A DNA stretch of 64,000 nt from Bacteroidota bacterium (GTDB taxonomy: Bacteria; Bacteroidota; Bacteroidia; Chitinophagales; Chitinophagaceae), in NCBI GenBank assembly GCA_013289015.1, contig JABDAV010000002.1:1-64000 (forward strand), given 5' to 3'. Both the position numbers and the translations under genes were made by a program. Positions 39,840 to 50,002 of the stretch are shown here, piece after piece. The stretch's first letter is position 1. The number at the start of each line of letters is the position of its first letter. The notes beneath the pieces were generated by a model that ran no database searches, was not told the origin of the DNA, and was given only the letters and a program-made list of their open reading frames with translations.

Positions 39840-41063
39840 ATGAAAAAAATTTTCACCAATCTTACTTTCTGGGTTTTGTTGGCCATAACAGCAGGGGCAT
39901 TGTTAGGCAATTTTTATCCGGACACGGCAGTGAAAATGAAAGTACTTGGTGATACATTTATTACTGTAATCAAATACTTTATTTATCCTATTATCTTTTT
40001 AACTATATCGCTTGGCATAAGTAATATGGGTGATTTGAAAAAAACTGGTCGTGTTGGTGGCAAGGCCATTTTATATTTTGAAGTTGTTACAACATTTGCA
40101 TTGCTGATCGGAATAATTGTTTCTCATTTAATACAGCCGGGTCGCGGTGTGAATATTTCTGAAATTAAAGGGGGCGATATTTCCAATTATGTACAGCAAT
40201 CCAAAGAATTTACCTGGTGGCATTTTTTGAAAGAGAATCCAACTTTGCAAATACTAATAGTTGCCATTGTGTTTGGCATTTGGTTGAGTAAATACAAGAA
40301 CAAAAAACGCATCATTCAACCCTTAACCATTGCGTCAAAGTATGTTTTTAAAGCCTTGCATTTTATAATGTTCCTTGCGCCGCTTGGTGCTTTTGGAGGA
40401 ATGGCATATACTATCGGAAAATTTGGTTTGCATACTTTATTGCCGCTTGGCCGATTGATGGTTTGTGTTTACGTAACATGCATCTGCTTTATTTTTATTG
40501 TGCTCGGTGTGTTGTTGCGTTATTACAAGATCAGCATCTTTAAATTTCTAAAATACATACGCGAAGAATTGTTGATTGTTTTAGGCACGTCGTCATCGGA
40601 AGCAGCTTTGCCTTCATTGATTGAAAAGCTGGAAAGAATGGGTTGTTCAAAATCGGTAACGGGATTAATTGTTCCCGCAGGTTATTCTTTTAATCTTGAC
40701 GGAACCACCATTTATCTTTCCATGTCAGTAATGTTTTTGGCGCAGGTATATAACATTGATCTTTCATTGCACCAGGTATTCATAATAATCGGTGTGTTAT
40801 TGATAACATCAAAAGGCGCAGCCGGTGTTACCGGCAGTGGCTTTATTATACTCGCATCAACCTTAACTGCTGTAAAAGTTATTCCACTTGAAGGCCTCGC
40901 TTTTTTGTTGGGGGTGGACAGGTTTATGAGTGAAGCAAGGGCACTTACTAATTTTATCGGCAATGGTGTGGCAACAATCTGGATATCGAACAATGAAAAA
41001 GAGTTTGACAGGAATAAGATGATCGAAGCATTCGGTCAAACATCAATTAAGGATATTCGATAA
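39840..41063 (+). CDS. dicarboxylate/amino acid:cation symporter
   Basis: GTSSSEAALPSLIEKLE, GYSFNLDGTTIYLSM, GAAGVTGSGFIILASTL. Confidence 0.95.
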   Translation: MKKIFTNLTFWVLLAITAGALLGNFYPDTAVKMKVLGDTFITVIKYFIYPIIFLTISLGISNMGDLKKTGRVGGKAILYFEVVTTFALLIGIIVSHLIQPGRGVNISEIKGGDISNYVQQSKEFTWWHFLKENPTLQILIVAIVFGIWLSKYKNKKRIIQPLTIASKYVFKALHFIMFLAPLGAFGGMAYTIGKFGLHTLLPLGRLMVCVYVTCICFIFIVLGVLLRYYKISIFKFLKYIREELLIVLGTSSSEAALPSLIEKLERMGCSKSVTGLIVPAGYSFNLDGTTIYLSMSVMFLAQVYNIDLSLHQVFIIIGVLLITSKGAAGVTGSGFIILASTLTAVKVIPLEGLAFLLGVDRFMSEARALTNFIGNGVATIWISNNEKEFDRNKMIEAFGQTSIKDIR

Positions 41064-41115
41064 ATTTAAAATGAGACTGCTAAAAAATTTTTCAACAAAG
41101 AAGAAAAAGAGAAGC

Positions 41116-41343
41116 TTAAAATTTTTTATTGAGCTTTAGCTCTAATCTTTTGATGTGTTCATTCGCTGCAGCTTTTGATAGCCTTACATCGAACATTTCG
41201 CCTGCTTCATTAGTTAAATTTTTCAGGTAAGATGTTTGATCTTTGGTCATACATTCTGTACCCGTGATCCATTCGTCGGGATTTCTTTCCAATATAGAAC
41301 CACTAATAAACTGTCTTTGTTGTATTGCTTGCTCTGAATACAT
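41116..41343 (-). CDS. DUF3072-like small protein
   Basis: MTKDQTSYLKNLTNEAGEMFDVRLSKAAANEHIKRLE. Confidence 0.75.
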   Translation of the reverse strand: MYSEQAIQQRQFISGSILERNPDEWITGTECMTKDQTSYLKNLTNEAGEMFDVRLSKAAANEHIKRLELKLNKKF

Positions 41344-41461
41344 AATTGTAAGTTTATATGTTTTCAAATTTACAGGAAACATTTAAAATATCAGTAGATA
41401 ATCAAAGAATTTTTAAACATGCAAATTGTTCTACATATGAGACTATGTTTTTAGAAAAGAA

Positions 41462-41492
41462 AAAAAGTGAGAAGTTATTATTTCTCACTTTT
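41462..41492. terminator. Terminator hairpin downstream of the Gfo/Idh gene
   Basis: AAAAGTGAGAA-N7-TTCTCACTTTT. Confidence 0.75.
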
Positions 41493-41510
41493 CAATTATG
41501 ATTTTTATGG

Positions 41511-42965
41511 CTACACTCCCAATGCCCATCCATCTCTGTACGTTCTCTTTATAAACTGGTTGGCATCTTCAAAATTTGTAATCTTCATATTGTCACCATC
41601 CCAAACCAATTGAATATGTTGACCAGGATAATCCCAATCACCATTTGTATTTTTTGTGCGGATGTTATAACTGCGGATTGCAAGATTCCCCATCAATACG
41701 CTTTCTGTGAGTGGACCGGCAAGATCAAATCTTGAACTTAGATCGTTTGCTTCTTTACTTCCATAACCGGCAATTGCTGCTTCAATCCATGCTGCATAAT
41801 GGCCGTCATCACCATTTGGTACACGTGCAATTGTTTGCGGAACTATTGTTGTTTTAGTTTTTGATGTTGGTAACAACTGAGGATTCATTCCATAAGTTCC
41901 AGACATCATACTGCCTTTTGTTCCGATGAAAATTATTCCATTGCCACCGTCACCCATTTCTTCACTTGGCAATAATTCTGCAGGGCGTTGCGGTTGAATA
42001 CCACCATCCATCCAATGCAATTTTAAATCTTGTTTACCTTTTTGTTTGAACGTAAGAATTATGTGTGATGAAACCGGGCCGCTGTCAGGATAATATGCCT
42101 TCTCCCAGTTAGCAACGTATCTTGTGGCAACGCTGCACTCTGCTGATGAAGGATAACCTAAACCCAATACTGCAAATGCAGGTTGCATAATATGGCAAGC
42201 CATATCACCCAAAGCACCGGTTCCATAATCCCACCATCCACGCCAGTTAAAAGGAACAAGATTATCCATGTAATCTTTTTGTGGCGCAGTGCCCAACCAT
42301 AAATTCCAATCAAGTTCCGGAGGTACCGTTTTGCTTTCACCGCGATCAATTCCCTGTGGCCAGACAGGCCTGTCAGTAAAACAATAAATCTCTTTTACAT
42401 CACCAATAGTGCCCGCTTTATACCAATCAATTAACTGTCTTACGCCATCGCCACTTGCGCCCTGGTTACCCATTTGTGTAACTATTTTATAACGGTGTGC
42501 AGCTTGCGTTAACATGCGTGCTTCATATATATCATGTGTTAAAGGTTTTTGTACATACACATGTTTGTTCAATTGCATTGCAGCCATTGCAGCTACAGCA
42601 TGGTTATGATCGGGAATAGAAACATTGCATGCATCAATGTTTTTATGCTCTTTATCTAACATTTCCCGGAAATCCTTATAATATTTTGCGTTGGGAAATT
42701 TTTTCCTGCTCTCTGCAGAACTCCTGTCGTCCACATCACATAACACAGCAATATTTGCTTTACCACTCGCAAAAAAATGACTGATATCATCTCCGCCTTT
42801 GCCACCGGCACCAATTGCCCCGATGTTTAATTTATCACTTGGCGCAATATAACCTCTGCCCAAAACATGACGAGGCACTATATAAAAACCTGCTGCGGCT
42901 AAAGATGCATTTTTAATAAAACTTCTGCGGGACGCATTTTGTTTTTCTGCATTTTCATTTTCCAT
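41511..42965 (-). CDS. Gfo/Idh/MocA family oxidoreductase, secreted type
   Basis: SRRSFIKNASLAAAG Tat-like signal; IGAIGAGGKGG, VQKPLTHDIYEA. Confidence 0.92.
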   Translation of the reverse strand: MENENAEKQNASRRSFIKNASLAAAGFYIVPRHVLGRGYIAPSDKLNIGAIGAGGKGGDDISHFFASGKANIAVLCDVDDRSSAESRKKFPNAKYYKDFREMLDKEHKNIDACNVSIPDHNHAVAAMAAMQLNKHVYVQKPLTHDIYEARMLTQAAHRYKIVTQMGNQGASGDGVRQLIDWYKAGTIGDVKEIYCFTDRPVWPQGIDRGESKTVPPELDWNLWLGTAPQKDYMDNLVPFNWRGWWDYGTGALGDMACHIMQPAFAVLGLGYPSSAECSVATRYVANWEKAYYPDSGPVSSHIILTFKQKGKQDLKLHWMDGGIQPQRPAELLPSEEMGDGGNGIIFIGTKGSMMSGTYGMNPQLLPTSKTKTTIVPQTIARVPNGDDGHYAAWIEAAIAGYGSKEANDLSSRFDLAGPLTESVLMGNLAIRSYNIRTKNTNGDWDYPGQHIQLVWDGDNMKITNFEDANQFIKRTYRDGWALGV

Positions 42966-43006
42966 GTGGCATAATTTTTTGTGTGGTGAAAGTTAATTGA
43001 AATAAA

Positions 43007-44080
43007 TTATTGTTTGTTTTTGTTTACTTCGAGTGGATGCTGCAAAATAAATGTTTGACCCGGAAAAGCAAAATCAATTCCCTTTTTTGTGAAGGTATCC
43101 AGTATTTCAATGTATATCTGTTGTTGAATGTCAAGATAAAGTTTGTAATCAGATGAATCAATAAAATATAAAATTTCAAATACAACACTATAATCAGCTA
43201 AAGTAGTAAGATGGCATCTTTCAACACGGGCATGTTGTTGTTTATTGATGATCTGCTCTATGATTTGAGGAATACCTTTTAATTTTTCTTCATTTGTATC
43301 ATACCGCAAATTCAGCTTAAATGAAACGCCTCTCCGCTCAAGACGCTTAATATTTTTTATAGTTGATTTTACCAGCTCTGTATTAGGCATGATCAATTGT
43401 TCGCCTGAAACACTTCTTATATGTGAAGTTTTTATACCAATGTGTTCAACCGTTCCCGTGATATTGTTTACAGAAATAACATCGCCAATTTCAAAAGGCT
43501 TATCAAAAAATATAACGAAGTAGCTAAAAAGATCAGTAAGAATATTTTGTGCAGCAAGTGCAATGGCAATACCGCCAATACCAAGGCCCGTAATGATGGT
43601 AGTAATGTTATAGCCAAGGTTTTCAATCAACATTAATACGCCACCTGTCCAAACAAGCACTTTAAGTACTATCAGTATTCCGCTTAAATGCGTTATGCGC
43701 TCTTTAGGCTCACCTTTGCGTTGCATGTATAACAACACTGATAGGTAAACGGCGTGATTAATAAAGCGAATGAAAAAATAGGTTGTTATCAAAGCCATTG
43801 CAACTTTGAGGATATGCGACGCATGATCTGTAAAATTTAACTGCTGAAGGATGGCGTAGTTAATAAGAAAGTATATGTAAGGAATGATGAATTTTTCAGC
43901 GGCTACTACAATTGTATCATCCGCTTCAGATGCAGTTTTACTGGCAGCTCTTTTAAATATAGATAAAATAAATTTTCTGAAAAGCTTAAATAATATCCAT
44001 ACAATTATCATCTGACCAAGAACAATAGCATATACCTGCACAGAATTTCCTTCCCATATTTTCTTTAAAAGCTCTTTCAT
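43007..44080 (-). CDS. MscS-family mechanosensitive ion channel
   Basis: GLGIGGIAIALAAQNILTDLFSYFVIFFDKPFEIGDVISV. Confidence 0.93.
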   Translation of the reverse strand: MKELLKKIWEGNSVQVYAIVLGQMIIVWILFKLFRKFILSIFKRAASKTASEADDTIVVAAEKFIIPYIYFLINYAILQQLNFTDHASHILKVAMALITTYFFIRFINHAVYLSVLLYMQRKGEPKERITHLSGILIVLKVLVWTGGVLMLIENLGYNITTIITGLGIGGIAIALAAQNILTDLFSYFVIFFDKPFEIGDVISVNNITGTVEHIGIKTSHIRSVSGEQLIMPNTELVKSTIKNIKRLERRGVSFKLNLRYDTNEEKLKGIPQIIEQIINKQQHARVERCHLTTLADYSVVFEILYFIDSSDYKLYLDIQQQIYIEILDTFTKKGIDFAFPGQTFILQHPLEVNKNKQ

Positions 44081-44167
44081 AATATGTTGCAAAAATATTG
44101 GCTTGTTAATAAACAAAAACAAAAGAATGCCCCGTTAAAAACTCAATTGCTATTTTTGATTGCACAC

Positions 44168-45874
44168 ATGAAAATAACAACACGCTTTATATTTATAATT
44201 CTTATTTTGTTACACTTTATTTATGTAGAGGCACAGAATAGTTATCCTCAGCATTATTTCAGAGACCCGCTAAATATTCCTATACAGCTTGCGGCAAATT
44301 TCGGCGAGCTGCGCACAGATCATTTTCATATGGGTCTTGACATTCGCACGCAATCAAGAGAAAATCTTCCTGTGTTTGCAGCGGCAGATGGATATGTGAG
44401 CAGAATAAAAATTGAAAAGTATGGTTATGGGCAAGCAATCTATATCACTCATCCAAATGGATATACCACTTTATATGCGCACCTTAATTCTTTTTACCCA
44501 CAGCTTGCGCAATATGTAAAGAACAAACAATATGCAGATAAAAAATGGGAGCAGGACATGGAGATACCCGCAAATATGTTCCCTGTAACAAAAGGTCAGT
44601 TTATTGCAAACAGCGGCAACACCGGTGGCTCGCAAGGACCGCATTTGCATTTTGAAATACGTGATACAAAAACAGGCAATAATCTTAATCCTTTATTGTT
44701 TGGAATGGATGTACCTGATCATATTGCGCCGATCGTTTATAATTTATATTGGTACGACAGGCGTTATAGCATTTACACTGTTCAGCCACAACCCATTTCA
44801 ATCGTAAAGAAAAACAATATTTACACAACAACTTCCGTTGTAAAAGTTGGTTCTCCGATAATTTCTTTGGGATTGAGAATGGAAGACATGAACAATGCTT
44901 CTTCGTTTAAGTTTGGCGTATATCATGCGGCGTTATATGTAGATAATGTTTTGCAATTTGAATTCAGACTGAATAATTTTTCTTACGATAGCAGTCGCTA
45001 TGTAAACGCAGGCATGGATTATACACGCTGGGTAAAAAATAAACAAGGCATACAATATCTTTCTTTATTGCCGGGCAATCAGCTTGATATTTTTACTCAA
45101 CTTAAAAGCGATGGAAAAATAGTTTTGAACGATAGCGCAGTTCATGTAATAAAAATTATAGTGAGTGATGAAAATGAAAATGCAAGCGCAATAAATTTTC
45201 AAGTACAATATAATGCAGCATTGCAAAAAAATTATAGCATTCCAACTAATGCAGTTGTTTGCGATGTGCATGAACCTAACAATATTAAAACCGCAAATGC
45301 AAGTATTCATTTCAGCGAAAATGCTTTTTACGATGCGTTGCCCATAATTGTTTCTGAAACAGATGCAGCAATTTCAAAACAGGTTTCGCCAACAATACAT
45401 ATAAGTGATTATACAATTCCTGTGCACGACGATTGTAATGTCATGATCAAAGCAAATGCCTCGTTAAGTGAAAAACTAAAAGACAAAGTTGTAATGCAAC
45501 TTCAAAGTGGCAATTCATCTACTGTGAAAAGAGGTTTATGGCAAGGTGATTGGATGGTTAGCAGCTTTGATGAATTAGGCGATGCGCGATTATTAATTGA
45601 TACTGTTGCGCCGGTAATTGTTCCTGTTGGCTGGAAAAGCGGATCGAGTTTCAGTAATCAAAAAGCAATGGTTATTAAATGTACGGACGACCTTGATGCC
45701 GTTGCATCGTTTACTGCAATGCTTGATGGCAACTGGCTGATGTTTGCAAAAAAGAATGATAACTTCATTTATACCTTTGATGAACATTGCCCTGTGGGAA
45801 AACATACATTAACTGTAACGGCAACCGATGTTGCAGGCAACAGGGTTACACAATCGTATACCTTCACAAAATAA
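44168..45874 (+). CDS. M23 family metallopeptidase
   Basis: FGELRTDHFHMGLDIRTQ, YTTLYAHLN, GSQGPHLHFEIRD. Confidence 0.94.
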   Translation: MKITTRFIFIILILLHFIYVEAQNSYPQHYFRDPLNIPIQLAANFGELRTDHFHMGLDIRTQSRENLPVFAAADGYVSRIKIEKYGYGQAIYITHPNGYTTLYAHLNSFYPQLAQYVKNKQYADKKWEQDMEIPANMFPVTKGQFIANSGNTGGSQGPHLHFEIRDTKTGNNLNPLLFGMDVPDHIAPIVYNLYWYDRRYSIYTVQPQPISIVKKNNIYTTTSVVKVGSPIISLGLRMEDMNNASSFKFGVYHAALYVDNVLQFEFRLNNFSYDSSRYVNAGMDYTRWVKNKQGIQYLSLLPGNQLDIFTQLKSDGKIVLNDSAVHVIKIIVSDENENASAINFQVQYNAALQKNYSIPTNAVVCDVHEPNNIKTANASIHFSENAFYDALPIIVSETDAAISKQVSPTIHISDYTIPVHDDCNVMIKANASLSEKLKDKVVMQLQSGNSSTVKRGLWQGDWMVSSFDELGDARLLIDTVAPVIVPVGWKSGSSFSNQKAMVIKCTDDLDAVASFTAMLDGNWLMFAKKNDNFIYTFDEHCPVGKHTLTVTATDVAGNRVTQSYTFTK

Positions 45875-45884
45875 TTATTGCAAT

Positions 45885-46361
45885 ATGGCCAAACCGGAAG
45901 CAGGCATGAAAGCACCTGCATTTAAAGGCAAAGATCGAGATGGTAAAACAATTGCGTTAAGCGATTATAAAGGCAAAAAGCTTGTATTATATTTTTATCC
46001 AGAAGATGATACGCCAACATGTACAGTGCAGGCATGTAACCTAAGAGATAATTATGCTTTACTGAAGAATGAAGGTTTTGAAGTTGCGGGTGTAAGTCCT
46101 GACGATAGTGCAAGCCATAAAAAGTTTGAAGCAAAATTCAATTTGCCGTTTACTTTAATTGCAGACCCGCAACATAAAATCATAGATGCTTATGGTGTTT
46201 GGGGCGAGAAGCAATTGTACGGAAGAAAGTTTATGGGCATTCATCGTACAACTTTTTTGATTGATGAAAAAGGTATCATTCAAAAAGTATATTTAAAGCC
46301 GCGTAATAAACAACACGCTGAAGACATTGTAAAATTCTGGAAAGAAAAAGAAGCGCAATAA
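45885..46361 (+). CDS. bcp: thioredoxin-dependent thiol peroxidase (peroxiredoxin)
   Basis: LYFYPEDDTPTCTVQACNLRDNY. Confidence 0.94.
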   Translation: MAKPEAGMKAPAFKGKDRDGKTIALSDYKGKKLVLYFYPEDDTPTCTVQACNLRDNYALLKNEGFEVAGVSPDDSASHKKFEAKFNLPFTLIADPQHKIIDAYGVWGEKQLYGRKFMGIHRTTFLIDEKGIIQKVYLKPRNKQHAEDIVKFWKEKEAQ

Positions 46362-46781
46362 TCACTTCGCTACATGTTTCTCAAAAAAGTTTCTCGCATT
46401 CAAAACAGGTATAGTTGAAAAATAAAAATCTTTTACGTCTTCTGTAACAATGAAATTGCAATTACTTTCAATGGCAGAATAATATTCAAGCCCGTCTTCA
46501 AAATCATTTACTTTTTTGTTGGCGAGTGTTTTTTCGGCAACATCTTCTGTTGCTGGCACTATAAAAATATGTTTGCATAACAAAGCAATTTTTTCTCGTG
46601 CAGATCTTGTGCTATATTTTTTTTCTGCAAAGTAAAATGCAATAGCAAGGCAAATGGGCGAAGTATAAATTTCAAAATTGTTATTGCCTGAAAGACTTAG
46701 GACGCGGGCGCTGTAAGTATAAAGTGGGTATTCTTTATTTAATACTGAAACAAGAATATTGGCATCAATAAAAGCTTTCAT
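46362..46781 (-). CDS. PIN-domain protein (VapC-like toxin)
   Basis: MKAFIDANILVSVLN, NDFEDGLEYYSAIESNCNFIVTEDVKDF. Confidence 0.85.
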   Translation of the reverse strand: MKAFIDANILVSVLNKEYPLYTYSARVLSLSGNNNFEIYTSPICLAIAFYFAEKKYSTRSAREKIALLCKHIFIVPATEDVAEKTLANKKVNDFEDGLEYYSAIESNCNFIVTEDVKDFYFSTIPVLNARNFFEKHVAK

Positions 46782-47036
46782 TTTTTAGCGCTGTAATATT
46801 CTTTCTTTAATGATTTTCTTGAACGCGCTTTTGTTTGATATGTAGCAGCGCCTTCCGCAACCTGGCTTACCCAATTTGAAATAGGAAACTCTTCAAAGGA
46901 AGTATAACCTGACGAAGTTTACTTTATCCAAAAGGAACTCAACAAGCCTGCTTAGGCTTACGTTGTTTTTTTCAGCATATCTTTTTGCTTTGGTTGCAAT
47001 TGCTTCATTAAAGCTTAAAGTTATCTTGGCATCCAT
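46778..47036 (-). pseudogene. Antitoxin of the PIN toxin, frameshifted
   Basis: MDAKITLSFNEAIATKAKRYAEKNNVSLSRLVEFLLDKV in one frame, TSSGYTSFEEFPISNWVSQVAEGAATYQTKARSRKSLKKEYYSAKK* in another, ending in a 4-nt ATGA overlap with the toxin start. Confidence 0.75.
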
Positions 47037-47081
47037 ACACTAAATTTTTACGTGTAAAAAAATATTTTGTACGCATAAATT

Positions 47082-49478
47082 TTATTTTTCAACAACAAGT
47101 TTGTTTTCTCCACTCTTCAATGCATATTCTTTTCCTTTCCAGATAAATTTTCCTGTTATTGTTTGCGGTAATATTATATTAACAGTCCATTTATTGTTTT
47201 GTAAACTATAAGAGGCTTTTATATTTCCGTTGGGATGCGGAATTGTTCCTGATGCATTGGTTAGCATTCCTAAATGCGGTTCGATCCTTACTTTAGAAAA
47301 TCCCTGTGCATCTGTATTAATACCTAAAACAATTCTGTATAATTCAATGTTAGGACTGCTTCCCCAGGCGTGGCAATCAGAACGTGCTCTGTTGAGATCA
47401 TCAATTTCCGCCCATGTTGTTAAACCCATTGCAAGATTTTGTTTCCATATGCCAAGCCAGTTTAAATAATCATCCCCAAAGCCGGCTTTGGTTAAAGCCT
47501 GGTATAAATAATAACTGAAGTAAACTGATGCTTTTGCAAGGGAAGAATCATTCATTATTTTCCTGGCCAATTCAAGTGCATCATTTCCGTTAATTACGCC
47601 TGTAATTATTGCCAATGCATTCGCATGTTGCGAGTAATATCTTTTTTCTTTTGTGTCGCTGAAAAGGTTTTTATTATTATCCCAATATTTTTGTTGAATA
47701 ATCTTTTTCAACTGATCTATTTGAGCCGCGTACAAATTTGAATACACATTCATACCGGTATTTTTTTCCAAATCATAAGCAGCTTCGTAAGCCATTAGCA
47801 ACTGCAGATCAAGCAGCGCAGAATTACCATCATTATCAATCGGTGCAACGCCTCCATCCCAGCCCGGCGCATCAACCCAATCAGTAAATTCCCAGTAAGG
47901 CGCATTATGTATACTTCCATCTCCCTGCTGAAATTGATGAAAATAGGATAATATTTGTCTTGATATTTTCAACTTGTCTTTTATAAAATTACTATCACTA
48001 ACATACATGTAATAATCATGCAACATGCTTATCCATATCAACGAAAAGGTTGGAATTTCCTGGTGAATATTATGCGGGTAACGGCTTTCTGTTATTCCTT
48101 CTGCCAATGTTGAATAAGCGATATCATTTATAGCATTGCACATCAATCTTGCATCGCCTGAATTATATAAACTTACCAAAGCCTGTATGCGTGTATCGCC
48201 AACGTATTGCAGTTGTTCATAATAAGGACAATCAGTATACGTCTCCTGCGCATCTAATCTTGCTGTACGCCAACCAACTTCTAAAATTTTATTTAATGAT
48301 GTATCGCTGCTTACAAAGGTTGCATTCATTTTGAAAGGATAACCTGTGTACATTCCATACAGATCATTAATGGTAAGTGCTTCATCTTTTGTTGTAACGT
48401 CTAAAGCAATATAACGATACGTTCGAAATCCAAGCGTAGTAAAAGTTTGCTGCATGTTGCCATTAGAAATAATTTCATCTTTTACACCAATAATATGTTT
48501 GCCTTCAATTTCATTTCGGTTGCCTTTTTGATTTTGTGTGCGCCAATCAATACTGTCGGCTTCATTAACATATAATGCTTCCGCATAGGTTAAATTGATA
48601 TCAGCATTTTTTCCGTTGCTGAAATGTAACACAGGAAAGGCAGTTGTTTCAAAGCTTTGATCAAATAATAAATGCACCATTGTGTTTGCAGGAATTTTTA
48701 TAGGATGATTACCCTGCAAAAAATTTTCATCAGCGTTTATATTTTGTTGCTTTCTTATTTGGTGCAATCGTTGTTGTCTTAATTCCATCATCGGAATTGA
48801 ACGCGGAATCAACATCCAGCCTGTACTCCAGTGGTTCACATTTTTCGGGACGCCTTCAAATAATTCGTGTGCGTTCAACCAGCTAGCATCATCATAATTT
48901 ACAGCAGTCCAGTTTTCGGGATAATAATTCATATCAATTTTTTCTGCTGCGCCGGCTGCATAATATGTATAAATAAGCTGCGGCTGCAGAGGTTTATATG
49001 CACTGTCATACATACATTTCCATGTAGTATCTGTGTTTAAAATTTCTTCTGTTTTGGTATCCCCCTGCAGTATGAATGCAGTTTGATAAGAGATTTGCCA
49101 AACAGGTTTATCATCACCCAAATTCCAGGCAAGCGCGGCAAGAGTATTTTTTCCTTTGATGAGATAAGGCGCTATATCAACTGTTTCAAAATTCCAATGA
49201 TACAGATCTCCTTTTGCCGGCCCAAAGCAAACCAATGAATCATTCACAAATAATTTATAACGGTTATCTGCAGATATATGAATAATAAAATGTTGCGGCT
49301 TGTCATCTAATGAAAAACTTTTTCTGAAATGATAAACTCCATAAGCATGCGGATCAGAGTTGGGTACATCTATCCATTTTGCATTCCACAGTTTGGTAAG
49401 TATGTTGTAGCTGATGGTTTGTGATGAACCGGCTGCATAAAACAGCAATACTATCAATGTTGAAAAAAGTTTATGCAT
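47082..49478 (-). CDS. GH78-family alpha-L-rhamnosidase-like glycosidase
   Basis: TYTDCPYYEQLQYVGDTRIQALVSLYNSGDARL, ARSDCHAWGSSPNIEL. Confidence 0.9.
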   Translation of the reverse strand: MHKLFSTLIVLLFYAAGSSQTISYNILTKLWNAKWIDVPNSDPHAYGVYHFRKSFSLDDKPQHFIIHISADNRYKLFVNDSLVCFGPAKGDLYHWNFETVDIAPYLIKGKNTLAALAWNLGDDKPVWQISYQTAFILQGDTKTEEILNTDTTWKCMYDSAYKPLQPQLIYTYYAAGAAEKIDMNYYPENWTAVNYDDASWLNAHELFEGVPKNVNHWSTGWMLIPRSIPMMELRQQRLHQIRKQQNINADENFLQGNHPIKIPANTMVHLLFDQSFETTAFPVLHFSNGKNADINLTYAEALYVNEADSIDWRTQNQKGNRNEIEGKHIIGVKDEIISNGNMQQTFTTLGFRTYRYIALDVTTKDEALTINDLYGMYTGYPFKMNATFVSSDTSLNKILEVGWRTARLDAQETYTDCPYYEQLQYVGDTRIQALVSLYNSGDARLMCNAINDIAYSTLAEGITESRYPHNIHQEIPTFSLIWISMLHDYYMYVSDSNFIKDKLKISRQILSYFHQFQQGDGSIHNAPYWEFTDWVDAPGWDGGVAPIDNDGNSALLDLQLLMAYEAAYDLEKNTGMNVYSNLYAAQIDQLKKIIQQKYWDNNKNLFSDTKEKRYYSQHANALAIITGVINGNDALELARKIMNDSSLAKASVYFSYYLYQALTKAGFGDDYLNWLGIWKQNLAMGLTTWAEIDDLNRARSDCHAWGSSPNIELYRIVLGINTDAQGFSKVRIEPHLGMLTNASGTIPHPNGNIKASYSLQNNKWTVNIILPQTITGKFIWKGKEYALKSGENKLVVEK

Positions 49479-49654
49479 ATAGCAAGTTTAAACTGAAGAT
49501 AAAAATATTAAAACCAACCTGTTGGCAGAGTTTTTTTTGATATAGTCACAAAGAAGCTAAGCGAAAGCAAAAATTGAAAGGCATTTTTTACTATCGGTTT
49601 ATATGGAATGGTAGATACATAACTGCAGGCCGGATGAATCATTTTATTCATTAA

Positions 49655-49770
49655 TTGCCCGTCTCCTGTTTACCCGGTGGCTTATTTTGACGAATTATTA
49701 CCGTTATATAGACGGTATTTCTTCGATCCAATAGATCGAGTAAATACCGAACAAATGAGCCTGTCTTATC
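49655..49770. repeat. Second copy of the hairpin core found at 28106-28195
   Basis: GGCTTATTTTGACGAATTATTACCG...TTTCTTCGATCCAATAGATCGA...AAATGAGCCTG. Confidence 0.6.
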
Positions 49771-50002
49771 CTGAAAAAACTTTACAGGTCAGGATGATAC
49801 TACTGAATGTGCTTATCTGCCAAAGGGTTTTACAAATCGGAGAAAATTATGGAATAAGATAATGGCCAAACATCTTTTCTGTCATCTCTTATGAAAAGAC
49901 TTGCCAACGGGTTAAAACCATATAAAGAATATGCACATTGAATTTGATGAATAAAAGCTGTTATGCATATTTGAAAGCATTTCTTTAATTTGCTAAGCTT
50001 AT

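Noticed and set aside
46362-47081. Defence island
   Set aside because: Only an isolated toxin-antitoxin-like pair is visible; no restriction-modification, Abi or other defence families adjoin it.
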